This document shows positions 16,440-25,777 of a DNA stretch of 64,000 nt, in pieces. The position numbers were made by a program, and so were the translations under genes. Source of the DNA: Streptomyces lasiicapitis (GTDB lineage Bacteria; Actinomycetota; Actinomycetes; Streptomycetales; Streptomycetaceae); NCBI RefSeq assembly GCF_014646335.1, contig NZ_BMNG01000020.1, positions 62,001 through 126,000 of the forward strand. The letters are read 5' to 3'. The notes beneath the pieces are model-generated. The model ran no database searches. It saw only the letters and a program-made list of their open reading frames with translations, and was not told the origin of the DNA. The number at the start of each line of letters is the position of its first letter. Position 1 is the first letter of the stretch.

Positions 16440-18639
16440 GCGAAACACCGATCCCGGCGGCGCCGCCCGCACCCGCGTCCCCGTACGCAAGAGCCTGCTG
16501 ACCCGGCTGCTCGCCGTCTCCGTCCTCGTCTCCGTCATGTCGATCGCCGCCACCGCCTGGCTCGCCGCGCAGACCACCTCCGGTGCGATCCGGCAGGAGC
16601 AGGGGCAGGTGCTCGCCGACGACGCCCGGATCTACGACAAACTCCTCGGCCTCGCGGCGACCCGCCCCAACTGGCGCGACGCCGACCGCACGGTCCGCAG
16701 GCTCGCCGCCGACACCGGCCGCCGCATCGCGCTCACCACCGAGAACCGCAAGGTCATCGCCGACTCCGCCGGGCCCGGCAGCCAGCGCGGGGCGCGGCTG
16801 CCCGCGCGCGCCTCCGCCGTCGTGGACCCGCTCGCCGTCGACTCGACGCTGGCGGCGGGGCGGAAGGACGAGGCGTCGGGCACGGGCACCGGCGCCACTC
16901 CCGAACCCGACCCCGCGCCCGCCCCGAGCGAGCAGCCGAAGCAGGACGCGCGGGCGCCGGGCTCCGACGGAGGCCTCGTCGGCGGCGACCCCGGCGGCAC
17001 CGGGTTCGGCGGCGGCGGCGGCAGCGGCGGCAGCGGGCTCGGCACCGGCGAGGGCCTCGGCACCGGGACCGGCGCCGTCGACCGCATCGACCCGCGTGCC
17101 GTCGGCCCCTTCCGGCTGCCCGCCGGCGAGCGCCGCACGCTGCGGGCGGTCGCCGAGAAGAACCTGGCCTGCCTGCGGGCCGAGGGCGTCGACGCCAAGC
17201 TCGTCATCGGGCCGAGCGGACGCCCGCAGGTCCAGGTGCCCGAGGACGCCGACAGCCGCGTCACGGAGTACAGGTGCGGTCCCCAGGACCTGATCAACAT
17301 CACCGCGACCGAACGCAAGGCACTCGACAAGGTCAACAAACTGGCCTGGGCCTGCATGCGCCGCAAGGGCTCCGAGCCGGTGAAGTTCGGCCTCACCATC
17401 GGCCGCGGCGGCACCCCGCGCCTCTACCTGGCGAGCGTTCCGGTGGTCACCCCGGAGGCGACGCCGTCCGCCCCCGCCGGCACGCCGCCGCCCCCCACGG
17501 ACAAGGCCGCCGCGGAGTCCCTGCGCCGCGAGGAGGACCTCGCGCGCAAGGCCAAGGCAGGACGCAGCGAGGCCGAGCAGGCCGAGGAGGCGCTCGCCGC
17601 CAACTGCGTCGACAGCGCCCGCCGCGAGCAGCTCGGTCCGTACGTGTCGTCGCCCGCGCTCCTGTTCATCACCAGCCCGGACGGCTCCCGTCCCTCCGAC
17701 AGCGGCTTCCAGTTGTCCGGCGCCAACACCACCCGCCTGGTCGGGCTCGCCGCCGCGATCCTCGCCGTCACCGTGGCCGCCACCGCGTTCGCCGCGACCC
17801 GTCTCACCCGGCCGCTGCGCGCCCTGACCACGGCGACGCAGCGGATGAAGACCGGCGAGGCCACCGAGCCCGTGCCCGCCCGCTCGGCCGGGGAGATCAG
17901 CCAGCTCGCCGCCGCCTTCAACGACATGGCTGCGCACCGCAAGGCCCTGGAGGAGCAGCGCAAGGCCATGGTCAGCGACGTCGCGCACGAGCTGCGGACA
18001 CCGCTGTCCAACATCCGCGGCTGGCTGGAGGCCGCGGAGGACGGCGTCGTCGCGACCGACCCCGAACTCGTCACCTCCCTCCTTGAGGAGGCCCTGCTCC
18101 TCCAGCACATCGTCAACGACCTCCAGGACCTCGCCGCCGCCGACGCCGGTACGTTGCGGCTGCACCGCGAGCCCGTACGCGCCGTCGAGCTCGCCGAACA
18201 GGTCGTCGCCGCGCACCAGGCCCGCGCCGACGCGGCCGGCGTCCGCCTCACCGCCCACGCGGAGGGCGAACCGTGGCTCACCGCCGACCCGCTGCGGGTG
18301 CGGCAGGCCATCGGGAACCTCGTCTCCAATGCGATCCGGCATACGCCGGAAGGGGGGAAGGTGACGGTGGTGTGCCGCTGCGAGGCCGAGGGGCCCGACG
18401 GGCCGCCGGGTGTGGCCATCGAGGTGGTCGACACCGGGACCGGCATCGCCGCCGGGGATCTCCCGCACGTCTTCGACCGCTTCTGGCGCGCCGACAAGTC
18501 CCGCACCCGCGCGACGGGAGGCAGCGGCCTCGGCCTCGCGATCGTCCGCAACCTCGTGCAGGCGCACGGGGGCACGGTGTCCGTGCGGAGCGAGCGGGGG
18601 AAGGGGGCGGTGTTCACGGTGTGGCTGCCGGTTACGTGA
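16429..18639 (+). CDS. Sensor histidine kinase with large extracellular domain
   Basis: This 736-aa kinase has a first membrane helix at about 24-48 and a second at about 438-460, enclosing some 390 extracellular residues. HAMP, HisKA (His520 in VSDVAHELRTPLSN), N-box NLVSNAIRH and G-boxes VVDTGTGI and GGSGLGLAI follow. The external region has a Gly/Pro-rich linker (145-215), two similar Cys-containing units (ACLRAEGVDAKLVIGPSGRP and AWACMRRKGSEPVKFGLTIG), a charged helix and a fourth Cys near the membrane. That is far longer than usual for this family. It signals to the overlapping OmpR-type regulator; the stimulus is unknown. Confidence 0.92.
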   Translation: MRRRRNTDPGGAARTRVPVRKSLLTRLLAVSVLVSVMSIAATAWLAAQTTSGAIRQEQGQVLADDARIYDKLLGLAATRPNWRDADRTVRRLAADTGRRIALTTENRKVIADSAGPGSQRGARLPARASAVVDPLAVDSTLAAGRKDEASGTGTGATPEPDPAPAPSEQPKQDARAPGSDGGLVGGDPGGTGFGGGGGSGGSGLGTGEGLGTGTGAVDRIDPRAVGPFRLPAGERRTLRAVAEKNLACLRAEGVDAKLVIGPSGRPQVQVPEDADSRVTEYRCGPQDLINITATERKALDKVNKLAWACMRRKGSEPVKFGLTIGRGGTPRLYLASVPVVTPEATPSAPAGTPPPPTDKAAAESLRREEDLARKAKAGRSEAEQAEEALAANCVDSARREQLGPYVSSPALLFITSPDGSRPSDSGFQLSGANTTRLVGLAAAILAVTVAATAFAATRLTRPLRALTTATQRMKTGEATEPVPARSAGEISQLAAAFNDMAAHRKALEEQRKAMVSDVAHELRTPLSNIRGWLEAAEDGVVATDPELVTSLLEEALLLQHIVNDLQDLAAADAGTLRLHREPVRAVELAEQVVAAHQARADAAGVRLTAHAEGEPWLTADPLRVRQAIGNLVSNAIRHTPEGGKVTVVCRCEAEGPDGPPGVAIEVVDTGTGIAAGDLPHVFDRFWRADKSRTRATGGSGLGLAIVRNLVQAHGGTVSVRSERGKGAVFTVWLPVT

Positions 18640-19009
18640 CCAGTTCGCTGATCTCGAAAAGGTGCCCGTCGGGGTCGCGGAAGAACGCCCGGATCTCGTA
18701 GCCGCGGTCCAGCGGCGGGGTGAGGAAGGCGGCCCCGCGCGCCCGGAGGGTCTCGTACGCCCCGTGGCAGTCCCGTACCCGGAAGATCAGCTCGGCGCTG
18801 ACCCGGTCGGGGTCCGCGGGCGGCGCCATGGTCACGGTGGGCTTGTCGTCGGTCGGCCCGCCGCCCGAGACCAGGAGCAGCCAGTTGCCCAGCAGGCTCA
18901 GCACGCACGCGGACTCGTACGCGCTGTGGACGTGGGCGCCGAGCACCTCCTCGTACCACTGACGCGAGACCGCGACGTCGGAGACGACGAGCAGTCGGGT
19001 CATTTCCAT
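18632..19009 (-). CDS. VOC-family (glyoxalase/bleomycin resistance fold) protein
   Basis: This 125-aa protein has the paired beta-alpha-beta-beta-beta modules of the vicinal oxygen chelate fold: MTRLLVVSDVAVSRQWYEEVLG at the start (quoted in part) and RAFFRDPDGHLFEISE at the end, with the metal-ligand-type Glu in the last strand. It may be a dioxygenase, isomerase or drug-binding protein; the sequence does not decide. Start is ATG 19009 or the ATG two codons later. The 3' end overlaps the convergent kinase gene by 8 bp. Confidence 0.8.
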   Translation of the reverse strand: MEMTRLLVVSDVAVSRQWYEEVLGAHVHSAYESACVLSLLGNWLLLVSGGGPTDDKPTVTMAPPADPDRVSAELIFRVRDCHGAYETLRARGAAFLTPPLDRGYEIRAFFRDPDGHLFEISELVT

Positions 19010-19180
19010 GTCCTCGGCGGGGAACGCGGTCACCGGGACGCACCTCCTCGGGCTCTCGCCCCCCTGTCTCTCCCATGGTCGGGCCGAGTCGCCGGTGGTG
19101 CGAGGGGAGGCGAGGATGGGCAGGCGACCCCTGTACCCCCGTATCCCCGTACCCCCGTCGTCCTCTGGAGGTCCGATTCC

Positions 19181-19852
19181 ATGGCCGAAGACACCAGGCA
19201 GGAGCCGGGGCGTGGACCCATCAAAGTGCTCGTCTTCGGGGCCTCGCTGCGCGCGGACTCCCTGAACGGCCGCCTCGCCGCGCTGGTCGCCCGCCTTGTG
19301 GAACGCGCGGGCGCGACCGTCGACCTCGCCCATATGCGGGAGTTCCCGATGCCGGTGTACGACGGGGACGCCGAGACGGCCGAGGGGCTGCCGCCGGGCG
19401 CGCTGGCGCTGCGGGAGCGGCTCGAGGCGTGCGACGCGTTCGTGATCTCGGCGCCCGAGTACAACGCGTCGGTGCCCGGGGTGCTGAAGAACGCCGTCGA
19501 CTGGGTGTCGCGGGTCCGCCCCCAGCCCTTCAAGGACAAGCACGCGCTGCTCGTCTCGGCCTCGCCCTCCATGGTCGGAGGCAACCGTGGCCTGTGGGCG
19601 CTCCGGGTCCCCCTCGAGCACCTGGGCACCCGCGTCTATCCGGACATGTTCAGCCTCGCCAAGGCCCACGAGGGCTTCACCGAGAACGGCGACCTGTCGG
19701 ACACGGGCCTCCAGGACCGCTTGGCGGACGCGGCGGATTCTTTCCTGCGCTTGGTGGAGGCCGACACGCGTTACGTATGCCTGCAACGCCGCTGGTACGA
19801 GTTCCTGGGCGACCGGACGGACGCGCCGGTTACGCAGCGGGCGCAGGACTGA
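19181..19852 (+). CDS. NADPH-dependent FMN reductase family protein
   Basis: The 223-aa product is a flavodoxin-like NADPH:FMN/quinone reductase. It has GASLRADSLNGRLA for the FMN phosphate, SAPEYNASVPGVLKNAVDWVS (quoted in part) around the flavin ring and a SPSMVGGNRG loop. It is cytosolic and probably reduces FMN, quinones or azo compounds. ATG 19181 has GGAGG about 10 nt upstream. A strong hairpin (19879-19917) lies after the stop. It is monocistronic as far as can be seen. Confidence 0.88.
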   Translation: MAEDTRQEPGRGPIKVLVFGASLRADSLNGRLAALVARLVERAGATVDLAHMREFPMPVYDGDAETAEGLPPGALALRERLEACDAFVISAPEYNASVPGVLKNAVDWVSRVRPQPFKDKHALLVSASPSMVGGNRGLWALRVPLEHLGTRVYPDMFSLAKAHEGFTENGDLSDTGLQDRLADAADSFLRLVEADTRYVCLQRRWYEFLGDRTDAPVTQRAQD

Positions 19853-19878
19853 GCGCTGCGTGCGAGAGAGGTCAGGAG

Positions 19879-19917
19879 GGCCGCCGGCCCGTGCACGCCG
19901 TGCACGGGCCGGCGGCC
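19879..19917. terminator. Bidirectional hairpin terminator
   Basis: A perfect 17-bp GC-rich inverted repeat with a 5-nt loop (arms 19879-19895 and 19901-19917). It lies between the convergent ends of the FMN reductase gene (stop 19852) and the minus-strand secreted-type gene (stop 19928). There is no U-tract, as is usual for Streptomyces. Confidence 0.8.
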
Positions 19918-19927
19918 ACGCTGATGC

Positions 19928-20320
19928 TCAGTGGTCGTTGATGAAGCCCGCGACCGTGCCGCCGTTGTCGCCGCGGCCCTCGAAGTTGAGGGTGTACTGG
20001 CCGCCCTCCGCCAGGTTGTACCTGCCGCCTTCGGCAGCCGAGTGGGACGTGCAGGATCCCTTGCCGCCACGGGCGTACATCTTGTAGCCCTCGACGTCGG
20101 GGTTCAGACGGTCCACCGTCGTCCAGGCCGAGTGACCGTTCGCGGCCGTGTCGCACACGGAGATTATGTCTCCGCGCTCCTTCACGTAGACCTTGACACC
20201 GGTCCCCGACCACACGTGGTCCCACGAGCTACCGCCGGGCGGGACGGGGCCGGCCGTGGCAGGCCACTGTGACCAAGTCGGGACGCGCAGGCCCGGGTTC
20301 TCCCGGCGGGGACCCTTCAA
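19928..20320 (-). pseudogene. 5'-truncated gene for a small secreted-type protein
   Basis: The coherent part runs from about SSWDHVWSGTGVKVYVKE to GFINDH and contains two Cys (SVCDT, GSCTS), the look of a small secreted actinobacterial protein. No signal peptide, credible start codon or ribosome binding site precedes it. Just upstream the frame runs into a dispersed intergenic repeat (20341-20400) whose translation is not protein-like. The best available start is a TTG near 20320. I therefore read it as a gene that lost its 5' end, though a signal-less functional protein cannot be excluded. Family not recognised. Confidence 0.45.
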
Positions 20321-20340
20321 GACAGCCTGAGGTAATAAGT

Positions 20341-20400
20341 AGAGCCCGTCCGGCGATTGAGGACGAGCGCGAAGCGCGATCGGCGGGAGCTGCCCCGCCC
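20341..20400. repeat. Dispersed intergenic repeat (TCCGGCG-TTGAGGACGAG family)
   Basis: GCCCGTCCGGCGATTGAGGA followed by CGAGCGCGAAGCGCGATCGG is a sequence type found between many Streptomyces genes. The same core occurs at 44754-44780, where it forms half of a large inverted repeat. The inner GAGCGCGAAGCGC part forms a small hairpin. Confidence 0.75.
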
Positions 20401-20547
20401 GCACGGGAACAACGAGGCGGGGAATCGGGCAGCGGGCCAGAGGTCAAGCTTGGGCGGACCCGGCCGCGGCGGTGACACTCCCCCGAGCCACGCGTCAGAA
20501 CGCGCACACCGGCGGGGCCAGGTCCGATGTAGTGATCACATCAGGCC

Positions 20548-20576
20548 CCGCCAACAGATGGCTAACATGTGGCCAA
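20548..20576. promoter_or_regulatory. Three heptamers with 11-bp period upstream of the SARP gene
   Basis: CCGCCAA (20548), TGGCTAA (20559) and TGGCCAA (20570) start exactly 11 bp apart, with consensus nnGCyAA. This is the spacing of SARP direct-repeat binding sites. The array lies 93 bp upstream of the SARP start at 20669. The remainder of 20401-20668 shows no gene. Confidence 0.45.
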
Positions 20577-20668
20577 CGGTTCTCCGAAACGGGGCGGACG
20601 GCCGGAACGGCAAGGCCGACGGGACGGCGTACGTGGCCGTACCGGCGGGACGGGGGAGTTGGGCGCGC

Positions 20669-23600
20669 ATGGCGGACGAGCTGCGGTTCGGGCTCCTGGG
20701 CGTGCCCGCCGTGTTCGACGCGGACGGCGAGCCGCACCCCGTACGCAGCCCCAAGGTCCGCGCCCTCCTTGCCGCGCTGCTCCTCGAACCCGACCGGGTG
20801 GTCTCGGCGGACGCCCTCAAGGAGGCGCTGTGGGCGGGCCGCCCGCCCGCCTCGGCGCACGCGTCCCTGCAGAACCATGTGACCCGGCTGCGCCGCCTGC
20901 TGGACGACCCGGACCGGTTGCGTGCCGTACCACCCGGCTACCGTCTGCGCGTCGGCGACGACGAACTCGACGTACGCGTCTTCGAACGCCGCTTCGCGCA
21001 GGCCCGCGCGGCGCACGCGGAGCGCGACTGGGCCGCCGCCGAAAGCGCCGCCCGCGCGGCCCTCGCCCTCTGGCGCGGGACCCCGCTGTCCGGGTTGCCG
21101 ACGGGGGCGACGGGCCACGCCGTCGTACAACGCCTGGAGGAGGCGCGGCTGTTGCTCCTGGAGTGCCGCTACGACGCGCTGCTGGAGTCCGCGACAACCA
21201 ACACCCCACTGACCGAACCGGCCACCCTCCTCCCGGAGTTGACCTCCCTGGTCACGGAGCACCCCCTCCGCGAGCCCTTCCACCGCCACCTGATGCTCGT
21301 CCTCCACGGCGCAGGCCGCCAGGCAGAGGCACTGGCCGTCCACCGGGCCCTGCGCCGCCGCCTCGTCGACGAACTGGGCGTGGAACCCGGCGAGGCGATA
21401 CGCGAGGCCCACGGAAAGATCCTCCGCGGGGACGCGACCGCCGAGGCCGAGGCCGGGGCCGGAGCCGATGCGGCCGCTCAGTACGTACGCGGCGTGGGAG
21501 GAGCCGAGCCCCGGAGTGTGAACTGCGGCTCGACTGCGCGTCGCGCGGAGCGGTCGGCCGTCGACCCAGGCCGACCGGCCGTCGGCGGTGGCGATGGCCC
21601 TCACGGTGCCGATGCCGACGCATCCGCCGACGGCGCCCCGGCCGCTCCCCGAGCGCCCCACGCCCACGCCCCCGCCCACCCCGGCGGCAGCCCAGTCCCA
21701 CCAACCCAGGCGCCCCGCGCCCTCCTCGCCGCAGGCCGCCAAACCACCTCCTCGCCAACCCGCCCACCCCGCCCAGCCCAACTCCCGCCAAAACCCCAGC
21801 ACTTCACAGGCCGCACGGCCGAGATCCAGCACCTGCGCGCCCTCCTCACCGGCACGGGGACCGCCACCGGCACCGCCACCACCCCCCACCCCCAAGGCCC
21901 CCCACCACTAGCCGTCCTCTCCGGTATGGCCGGTGTCGGCAAGAGTGCGCTCGCCGTGCACGTCGCGCACGAGTTGCGGGGCGAGTTTCCCGACGGGCAG
22001 TTGCACCTCAACCTGCACGGCGCCACCCCGGGCATGACCCCGCTCACCCCTGGCCAGGCCCTCGCTGCCCTCCTGCGTGATCTCGGGGCCGAGGGGCGGC
22101 ACGCCCCCCAAGACGCCGAAGACACCGACGCGGCGGCCGCGTTGCTGCGGTCCCTGCTGGCGCCCACCCGTACTCTGCTCGTCCTCGACGACGCCGCGAG
22201 CGCCGCGCAGGTGCGGCCGCTGCTGCCCGGGGGCTCGGGCTGCGCGGTCATCGTGACCAGCCGTTCCCAGCTCACCGCGCTGGACGGCGCCGCCCGCTTC
22301 CCGCTGCGGCCGCTGTCCGACGCCGACAGCGCCGCGCTGCTCCGGGCCGCGTCGGGGCGCGCGGGGCTCGACGCGGCCCACCCGCTGGTCGCGCTCGCGG
22401 GCAGGCTGCCGCTCGCGCTGCGCATCGTCGCGGCCCGCCTGGCCGCCCGCCGCGCCCTCACTCCGGACGCCCTCGCGGACCTCCTCACCGACTGCGGCGA
22501 CCGCCTCCACCACCTGGAACACGACGACTTGAGCGTACGTCGATCCCTGGACGTCGCCCTCGAAGCGCTGCGCGCCTCCGACCGCGAGCGCGACCGCGAC
22601 GCCGCCCGCGCCCTGTGCGCCATCGGCGCCCTGGACCTGCCGGACCACGGCGCCCCACTCCTGGCCCATCTGCTCCGGCTGCCCCGCCGCCGCACCCAGT
22701 CGGCCCTCGACCGCCTCGTCGACGTGGCCCTCCTCGACGAGACCGCGTACGGCCGCTACGCCCCCCACGACCTCGTCCGCGACTTCGCCCGCGAACACGC
22801 GGCCCCCGCTCCGGCCGCCCACGAGGCCCTGACCTGGTACGCCGCCACAGCCCACCGAACCCTCCTGACGATCATGCCGGAGGGCCAGGACAAGCGGGAC
22901 CGGCTCGGGGAGGCGGAGCCCGCCGCCGACGGCGCCGACACCCCGACCTTCGCCACCATCGACGAAGCCTTCACCTGGGCCGACCAGGAGCTGCCCAACA
23001 TCGTCAGCCTCGCCGAGCGCCACCCCCACGACGCCACGGGCCTCGTGCCCGCGCTCGTACGCAATCTCTTCCCCTACCTCCAACGCAGGGGCAGGCTCAC
23101 GGAGTTGGCCCTGCTGGGGACCCTCGCCGTGGAGGCCGCCCGCCGCGCAGGCGACCCCCGGGCAACCGCCCAGGCCCTCTCCGACCTCGCGGGCCACCGC
23201 TTCATGGCGGGCCGCGCCGGCGAAGCGCTGAACCTGAACGACGAGGCCCTCGCCCTCTGGCGCACCCTCGGCGCGGCCTCCTGCGTACGCCGGGGACTGA
23301 ACCACCGGGGCCTCCTCCTGGAAGGCCTCGGCCGCCACGAGGAATCCGCCGGGGCGCTCCGCCAGGCCCTCGCTCTGGCCCGCACCCTCGACGACCCCCT
23401 CAGCGAGGCCATCACCTTCAGCCACCTCGGCAACCTCTACGAACACACCGACGCCCGCACCGCCATCACCCACCACGAACGCAGCCTCGCCATCGGCGAC
23501 CGTATCGGCCACGTCATCGTGCGCCAGTCCGCCCACTGCAACATCGGCTACGCCCGCCTCACCCTCGGCGAACCCGCTGCCGCCCTCGCCCACTTCGAGG

Positions 23601-23938
23601 AGAGCCTGCGCCTGCACGGCGAGTACGAGGACTGGCACGGCGAGTCCCAGTCCCGCCTCGGCCTGGTCCGCGCCCTGCGCGAGCTCGCCCGCCACCCGGA
23701 GGCCGCCCGTGAGTGCGGCCTGCTCCTCGACCGGGCCGAGCAGCGCGGCGACACCCACATGGCCGGTCTCGCCCGCCACCAGCACGGCCTGCTCCTGCAC
23801 GCCCAGGGCCGCACCCGGGAGGCGTACACCGCGTGGGAGTCGGCGCTCGCCGCCCTCGCATCCCTCGACGGCGCGGGCGCCAAGGTCGTCGTCGAGCTCA
23901 AGGACCTACTTGCGCTCTGTAACGAACGTTCTATTTAG
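20669..23938 (+). CDS. AfsR-type SARP regulator (SARP-BTAD-NB-ARC-TPR)
   Basis: This 1089-aa protein has a SARP DNA-binding domain (ELRFGLLGVPAVFDADGEP), BTAD to about 250, a 150-residue Ala/Pro/Thr linker, NB-ARC with GMAGVGKSALAVH (Lys425) and LLVLDDAAS, the GRLPLALRIVAARLA motif, then TPR-type repeats in the last 300 residues. I chose the ATG at 20669 because the SARP fold starts there and GGGGGAG lies about 11 nt upstream. The longer in-frame reading runs back into a dispersed repeat. It is the third such regulator in 16 kb. The 3' end overlaps the convergent polymerase gene by 8 bp. Confidence 0.92.
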   Translation: MADELRFGLLGVPAVFDADGEPHPVRSPKVRALLAALLLEPDRVVSADALKEALWAGRPPASAHASLQNHVTRLRRLLDDPDRLRAVPPGYRLRVGDDELDVRVFERRFAQARAAHAERDWAAAESAARAALALWRGTPLSGLPTGATGHAVVQRLEEARLLLLECRYDALLESATTNTPLTEPATLLPELTSLVTEHPLREPFHRHLMLVLHGAGRQAEALAVHRALRRRLVDELGVEPGEAIREAHGKILRGDATAEAEAGAGADAAAQYVRGVGGAEPRSVNCGSTARRAERSAVDPGRPAVGGGDGPHGADADASADGAPAAPRAPHAHAPAHPGGSPVPPTQAPRALLAAGRQTTSSPTRPPRPAQLPPKPQHFTGRTAEIQHLRALLTGTGTATGTATTPHPQGPPPLAVLSGMAGVGKSALAVHVAHELRGEFPDGQLHLNLHGATPGMTPLTPGQALAALLRDLGAEGRHAPQDAEDTDAAAALLRSLLAPTRTLLVLDDAASAAQVRPLLPGGSGCAVIVTSRSQLTALDGAARFPLRPLSDADSAALLRAASGRAGLDAAHPLVALAGRLPLALRIVAARLAARRALTPDALADLLTDCGDRLHHLEHDDLSVRRSLDVALEALRASDRERDRDAARALCAIGALDLPDHGAPLLAHLLRLPRRRTQSALDRLVDVALLDETAYGRYAPHDLVRDFAREHAAPAPAAHEALTWYAATAHRTLLTIMPEGQDKRDRLGEAEPAADGADTPTFATIDEAFTWADQELPNIVSLAERHPHDATGLVPALVRNLFPYLQRRGRLTELALLGTLAVEAARRAGDPRATAQALSDLAGHRFMAGRAGEALNLNDEALALWRTLGAASCVRRGLNHRGLLLEGLGRHEESAGALRQALALARTLDDPLSEAITFSHLGNLYEHTDARTAITHHERSLAIGDRIGHVIVRQSAHCNIGYARLTLGEPAAALAHFEESLRLHGEYEDWHGESQSRLGLVRALRELARHPEAARECGLLLDRAEQRGDTHMAGLARHQHGLLLHAQGRTREAYTAWESALAALASLDGAGAKVVVELKDLLALCNERSI

Positions 23939-25637
23939 CGTCCGCATAGCACTCCACCACCGCCACCGTGAACGGAAACCGCACCGGCGTCTCGCCGAAC
24001 GCGATCCGCCCCGCCAACTCCCCGGCCTCCCGCACCGCCGCCGCGACGGCCTCCGCCTCCTCCTGAGGGCAGTGCACGATCACCTCGTCGTGCTGGAAGA
24101 ACACCAGCTCGGCCCGCATCCCGGCGGTGGCCCTGCGCAGCGCGGCGAGCATCAGGAGCGCCCACTCGGCGGCGCTGCCCTGCACGACGAAGTTGCGGGT
24201 GAAGCGGCCACGGGCGCGGACGTTGGTGGAGGCGTAGCCGGGGGTGAACTCGGTGTCGGGGGAGCCCAGTTCCGCAGGCGGTGGCTGCTCCTGGGGGATG
24301 CCCGCCTCGTCGTCATCGGCCCCCGCCCCGGCCGCCGGGGGACTGGTCCGCCCGAGCCAGGTCCGTACGAGGCGGCCCTCCTCGCCGGCCTTCGCGGCGT
24401 CGTCGACGTACGCGACCGCCAGCGGGAAGCGGCGGCGCAGCGCCGCCAGGTTCTTCAGGCCGTCGCCGGACGTCTGTCCGTACACCGCGCCGAGCAGCGC
24501 CAGCTTGGCGTGCTCGCGGTCGCCGGAGAACGCGCGGTCGGACAGGCGGGTGTAGAGGTCCTCGCCGCTGCCCGCCACGTCCATGAGGCCGCGGTCGCGG
24601 GAGATCGCGGCGAGTACGCGCGGCTCCATCTGGTCGGCGTCGGCGACGACCAGGCGCCAGCCGGGGTCGGCGACCACCGCGCGCCGGATGATCTTCGGGA
24701 TCTGGAGGGCACCGCCGCCGTTGGTGGTCCAGCGTCCTGTGACGGTGCCGCCCGGCGTGTACTCCGGGCGGAAGCGGCCGTCGCGCACCCAGTCCTGGAG
24801 CCAGGACCAGCCGTGGGCGGTCCAGATGCGGTACAGCGTCTTGTACTGGAGGAGGGGCTGCACCGCCGGGTGGTCGATCTCCTCCAGCTCCCACTTGCGC
24901 GTGGACTTGATCCGGATGCCCGCGCGGGCGAAGGCCTTCACCACGTCCGCGGGCAGGTCGGGGCGGACGCGGTGGCCGAACGCGGCGGAGACCTCGTCGG
25001 CGAGCTCGGCCAGGCGCCGCGGCTCGCCGCTGCCTCCGTAGCGCTCGCCGAGGAGTTCGCGCAGGACGTCCTTGTGCACGTCGGCACGCCAGGGCAGGCC
25101 CGCGGCGTTCATCTCGGCCGCCACGAGCATGCCCGCCGACTCGGCCGCCGTGAGCAGACGCATGCGGCCGGGGTGCGCGGTGGCGTCGTGGCGGCGGAGC
25201 TGGTCCGCGTACACCTCCAGGAGGGCTTCGAGGGGGAGGGAAGCCGTCGGGGACGGCTCGAAGAGGGAGTCCTGCGAGCCGGGCTCGGCCGCGCGGGGCG
25301 GGGGATCGGGCGGGACGGGTCTTCGGTGCAGGCGCGCCCACGCGGCGGCGGCCGAACGGGGTTCGCCGAGGCGGCCCTCGTGGCCGAGGAGGAGGCTCTC
25401 GGCGGCCTCGATGTCGTAGCACCGCTCGACGTGCGCGCCGCCGCCGAGCAGTCGTGGGTACACGTCGGCCGTGGAGCGCCAGACCCAGCGGGTCACCTCG
25501 GGGCGGTTCCTGACCGCCGCGACGACGTCCGGCTCCTTGCGTACGTCCCCCACGGCGCGGCCGTCCTCGCCCACGGGCACGACCAGGGCCGCGCCCCCGT
25601 CCACCTCGGCCACCACCCACCGCTCACCGCCGTCCAT
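23931..25637 (-). CDS. DNA polymerase I-like protein (family A, no 5' nuclease)
   Basis: This 568-aa protein has an exonuclease-like N-terminal region and a family-A polymerase domain. Motif A is VVADADQMEPR, motif B is REHAKLALLGAVYGQ (the usual Phe replaced by Leu) and motif C is FFQHDEVIVHC. It lacks the 5'-3' nuclease domain and is much shorter than PolA (about 900 aa), so it is a second, accessory polymerase; Streptomyces commonly has one. A Pro/Glu insertion lies between motifs B and C (TSPPAAGAGADDDEAG). ATG 25637 was preferred over the 10-codon longer form because the conserved WVVAEVDGG begins there. Confidence 0.88.
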   Translation of the reverse strand: MDGGERWVVAEVDGGAALVVPVGEDGRAVGDVRKEPDVVAAVRNRPEVTRWVWRSTADVYPRLLGGGAHVERCYDIEAAESLLLGHEGRLGEPRSAAAAWARLHRRPVPPDPPPRAAEPGSQDSLFEPSPTASLPLEALLEVYADQLRRHDATAHPGRMRLLTAAESAGMLVAAEMNAAGLPWRADVHKDVLRELLGERYGGSGEPRRLAELADEVSAAFGHRVRPDLPADVVKAFARAGIRIKSTRKWELEEIDHPAVQPLLQYKTLYRIWTAHGWSWLQDWVRDGRFRPEYTPGGTVTGRWTTNGGGALQIPKIIRRAVVADPGWRLVVADADQMEPRVLAAISRDRGLMDVAGSGEDLYTRLSDRAFSGDREHAKLALLGAVYGQTSGDGLKNLAALRRRFPLAVAYVDDAAKAGEEGRLVRTWLGRTSPPAAGAGADDDEAGIPQEQPPPAELGSPDTEFTPGYASTNVRARGRFTRNFVVQGSAAEWALLMLAALRRATAGMRAELVFFQHDEVIVHCPQEEAEAVAAAVREAGELAGRIAFGETPVRFPFTVAVVECYADAK

Positions 25638-25777
25638 ACCCCCGACGATGCCACCCCCCACTGACAACGCCCCGCAGCGTCGGCGCCCGCCGCCCCAGGG
25701 CAGCGGCCATGCGCCGGACGCACCGCGCCGCCCGGCGCCCGCCCGGACCTCTCAGCAGCTGCCAGGCGCAGCCTCCC

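Noticed and set aside
16225..18567. 780-residue minus-strand open frame opposite the sensor kinase
   Set aside because: Composition typical of antisense frames; the plus-strand kinase explains the region.
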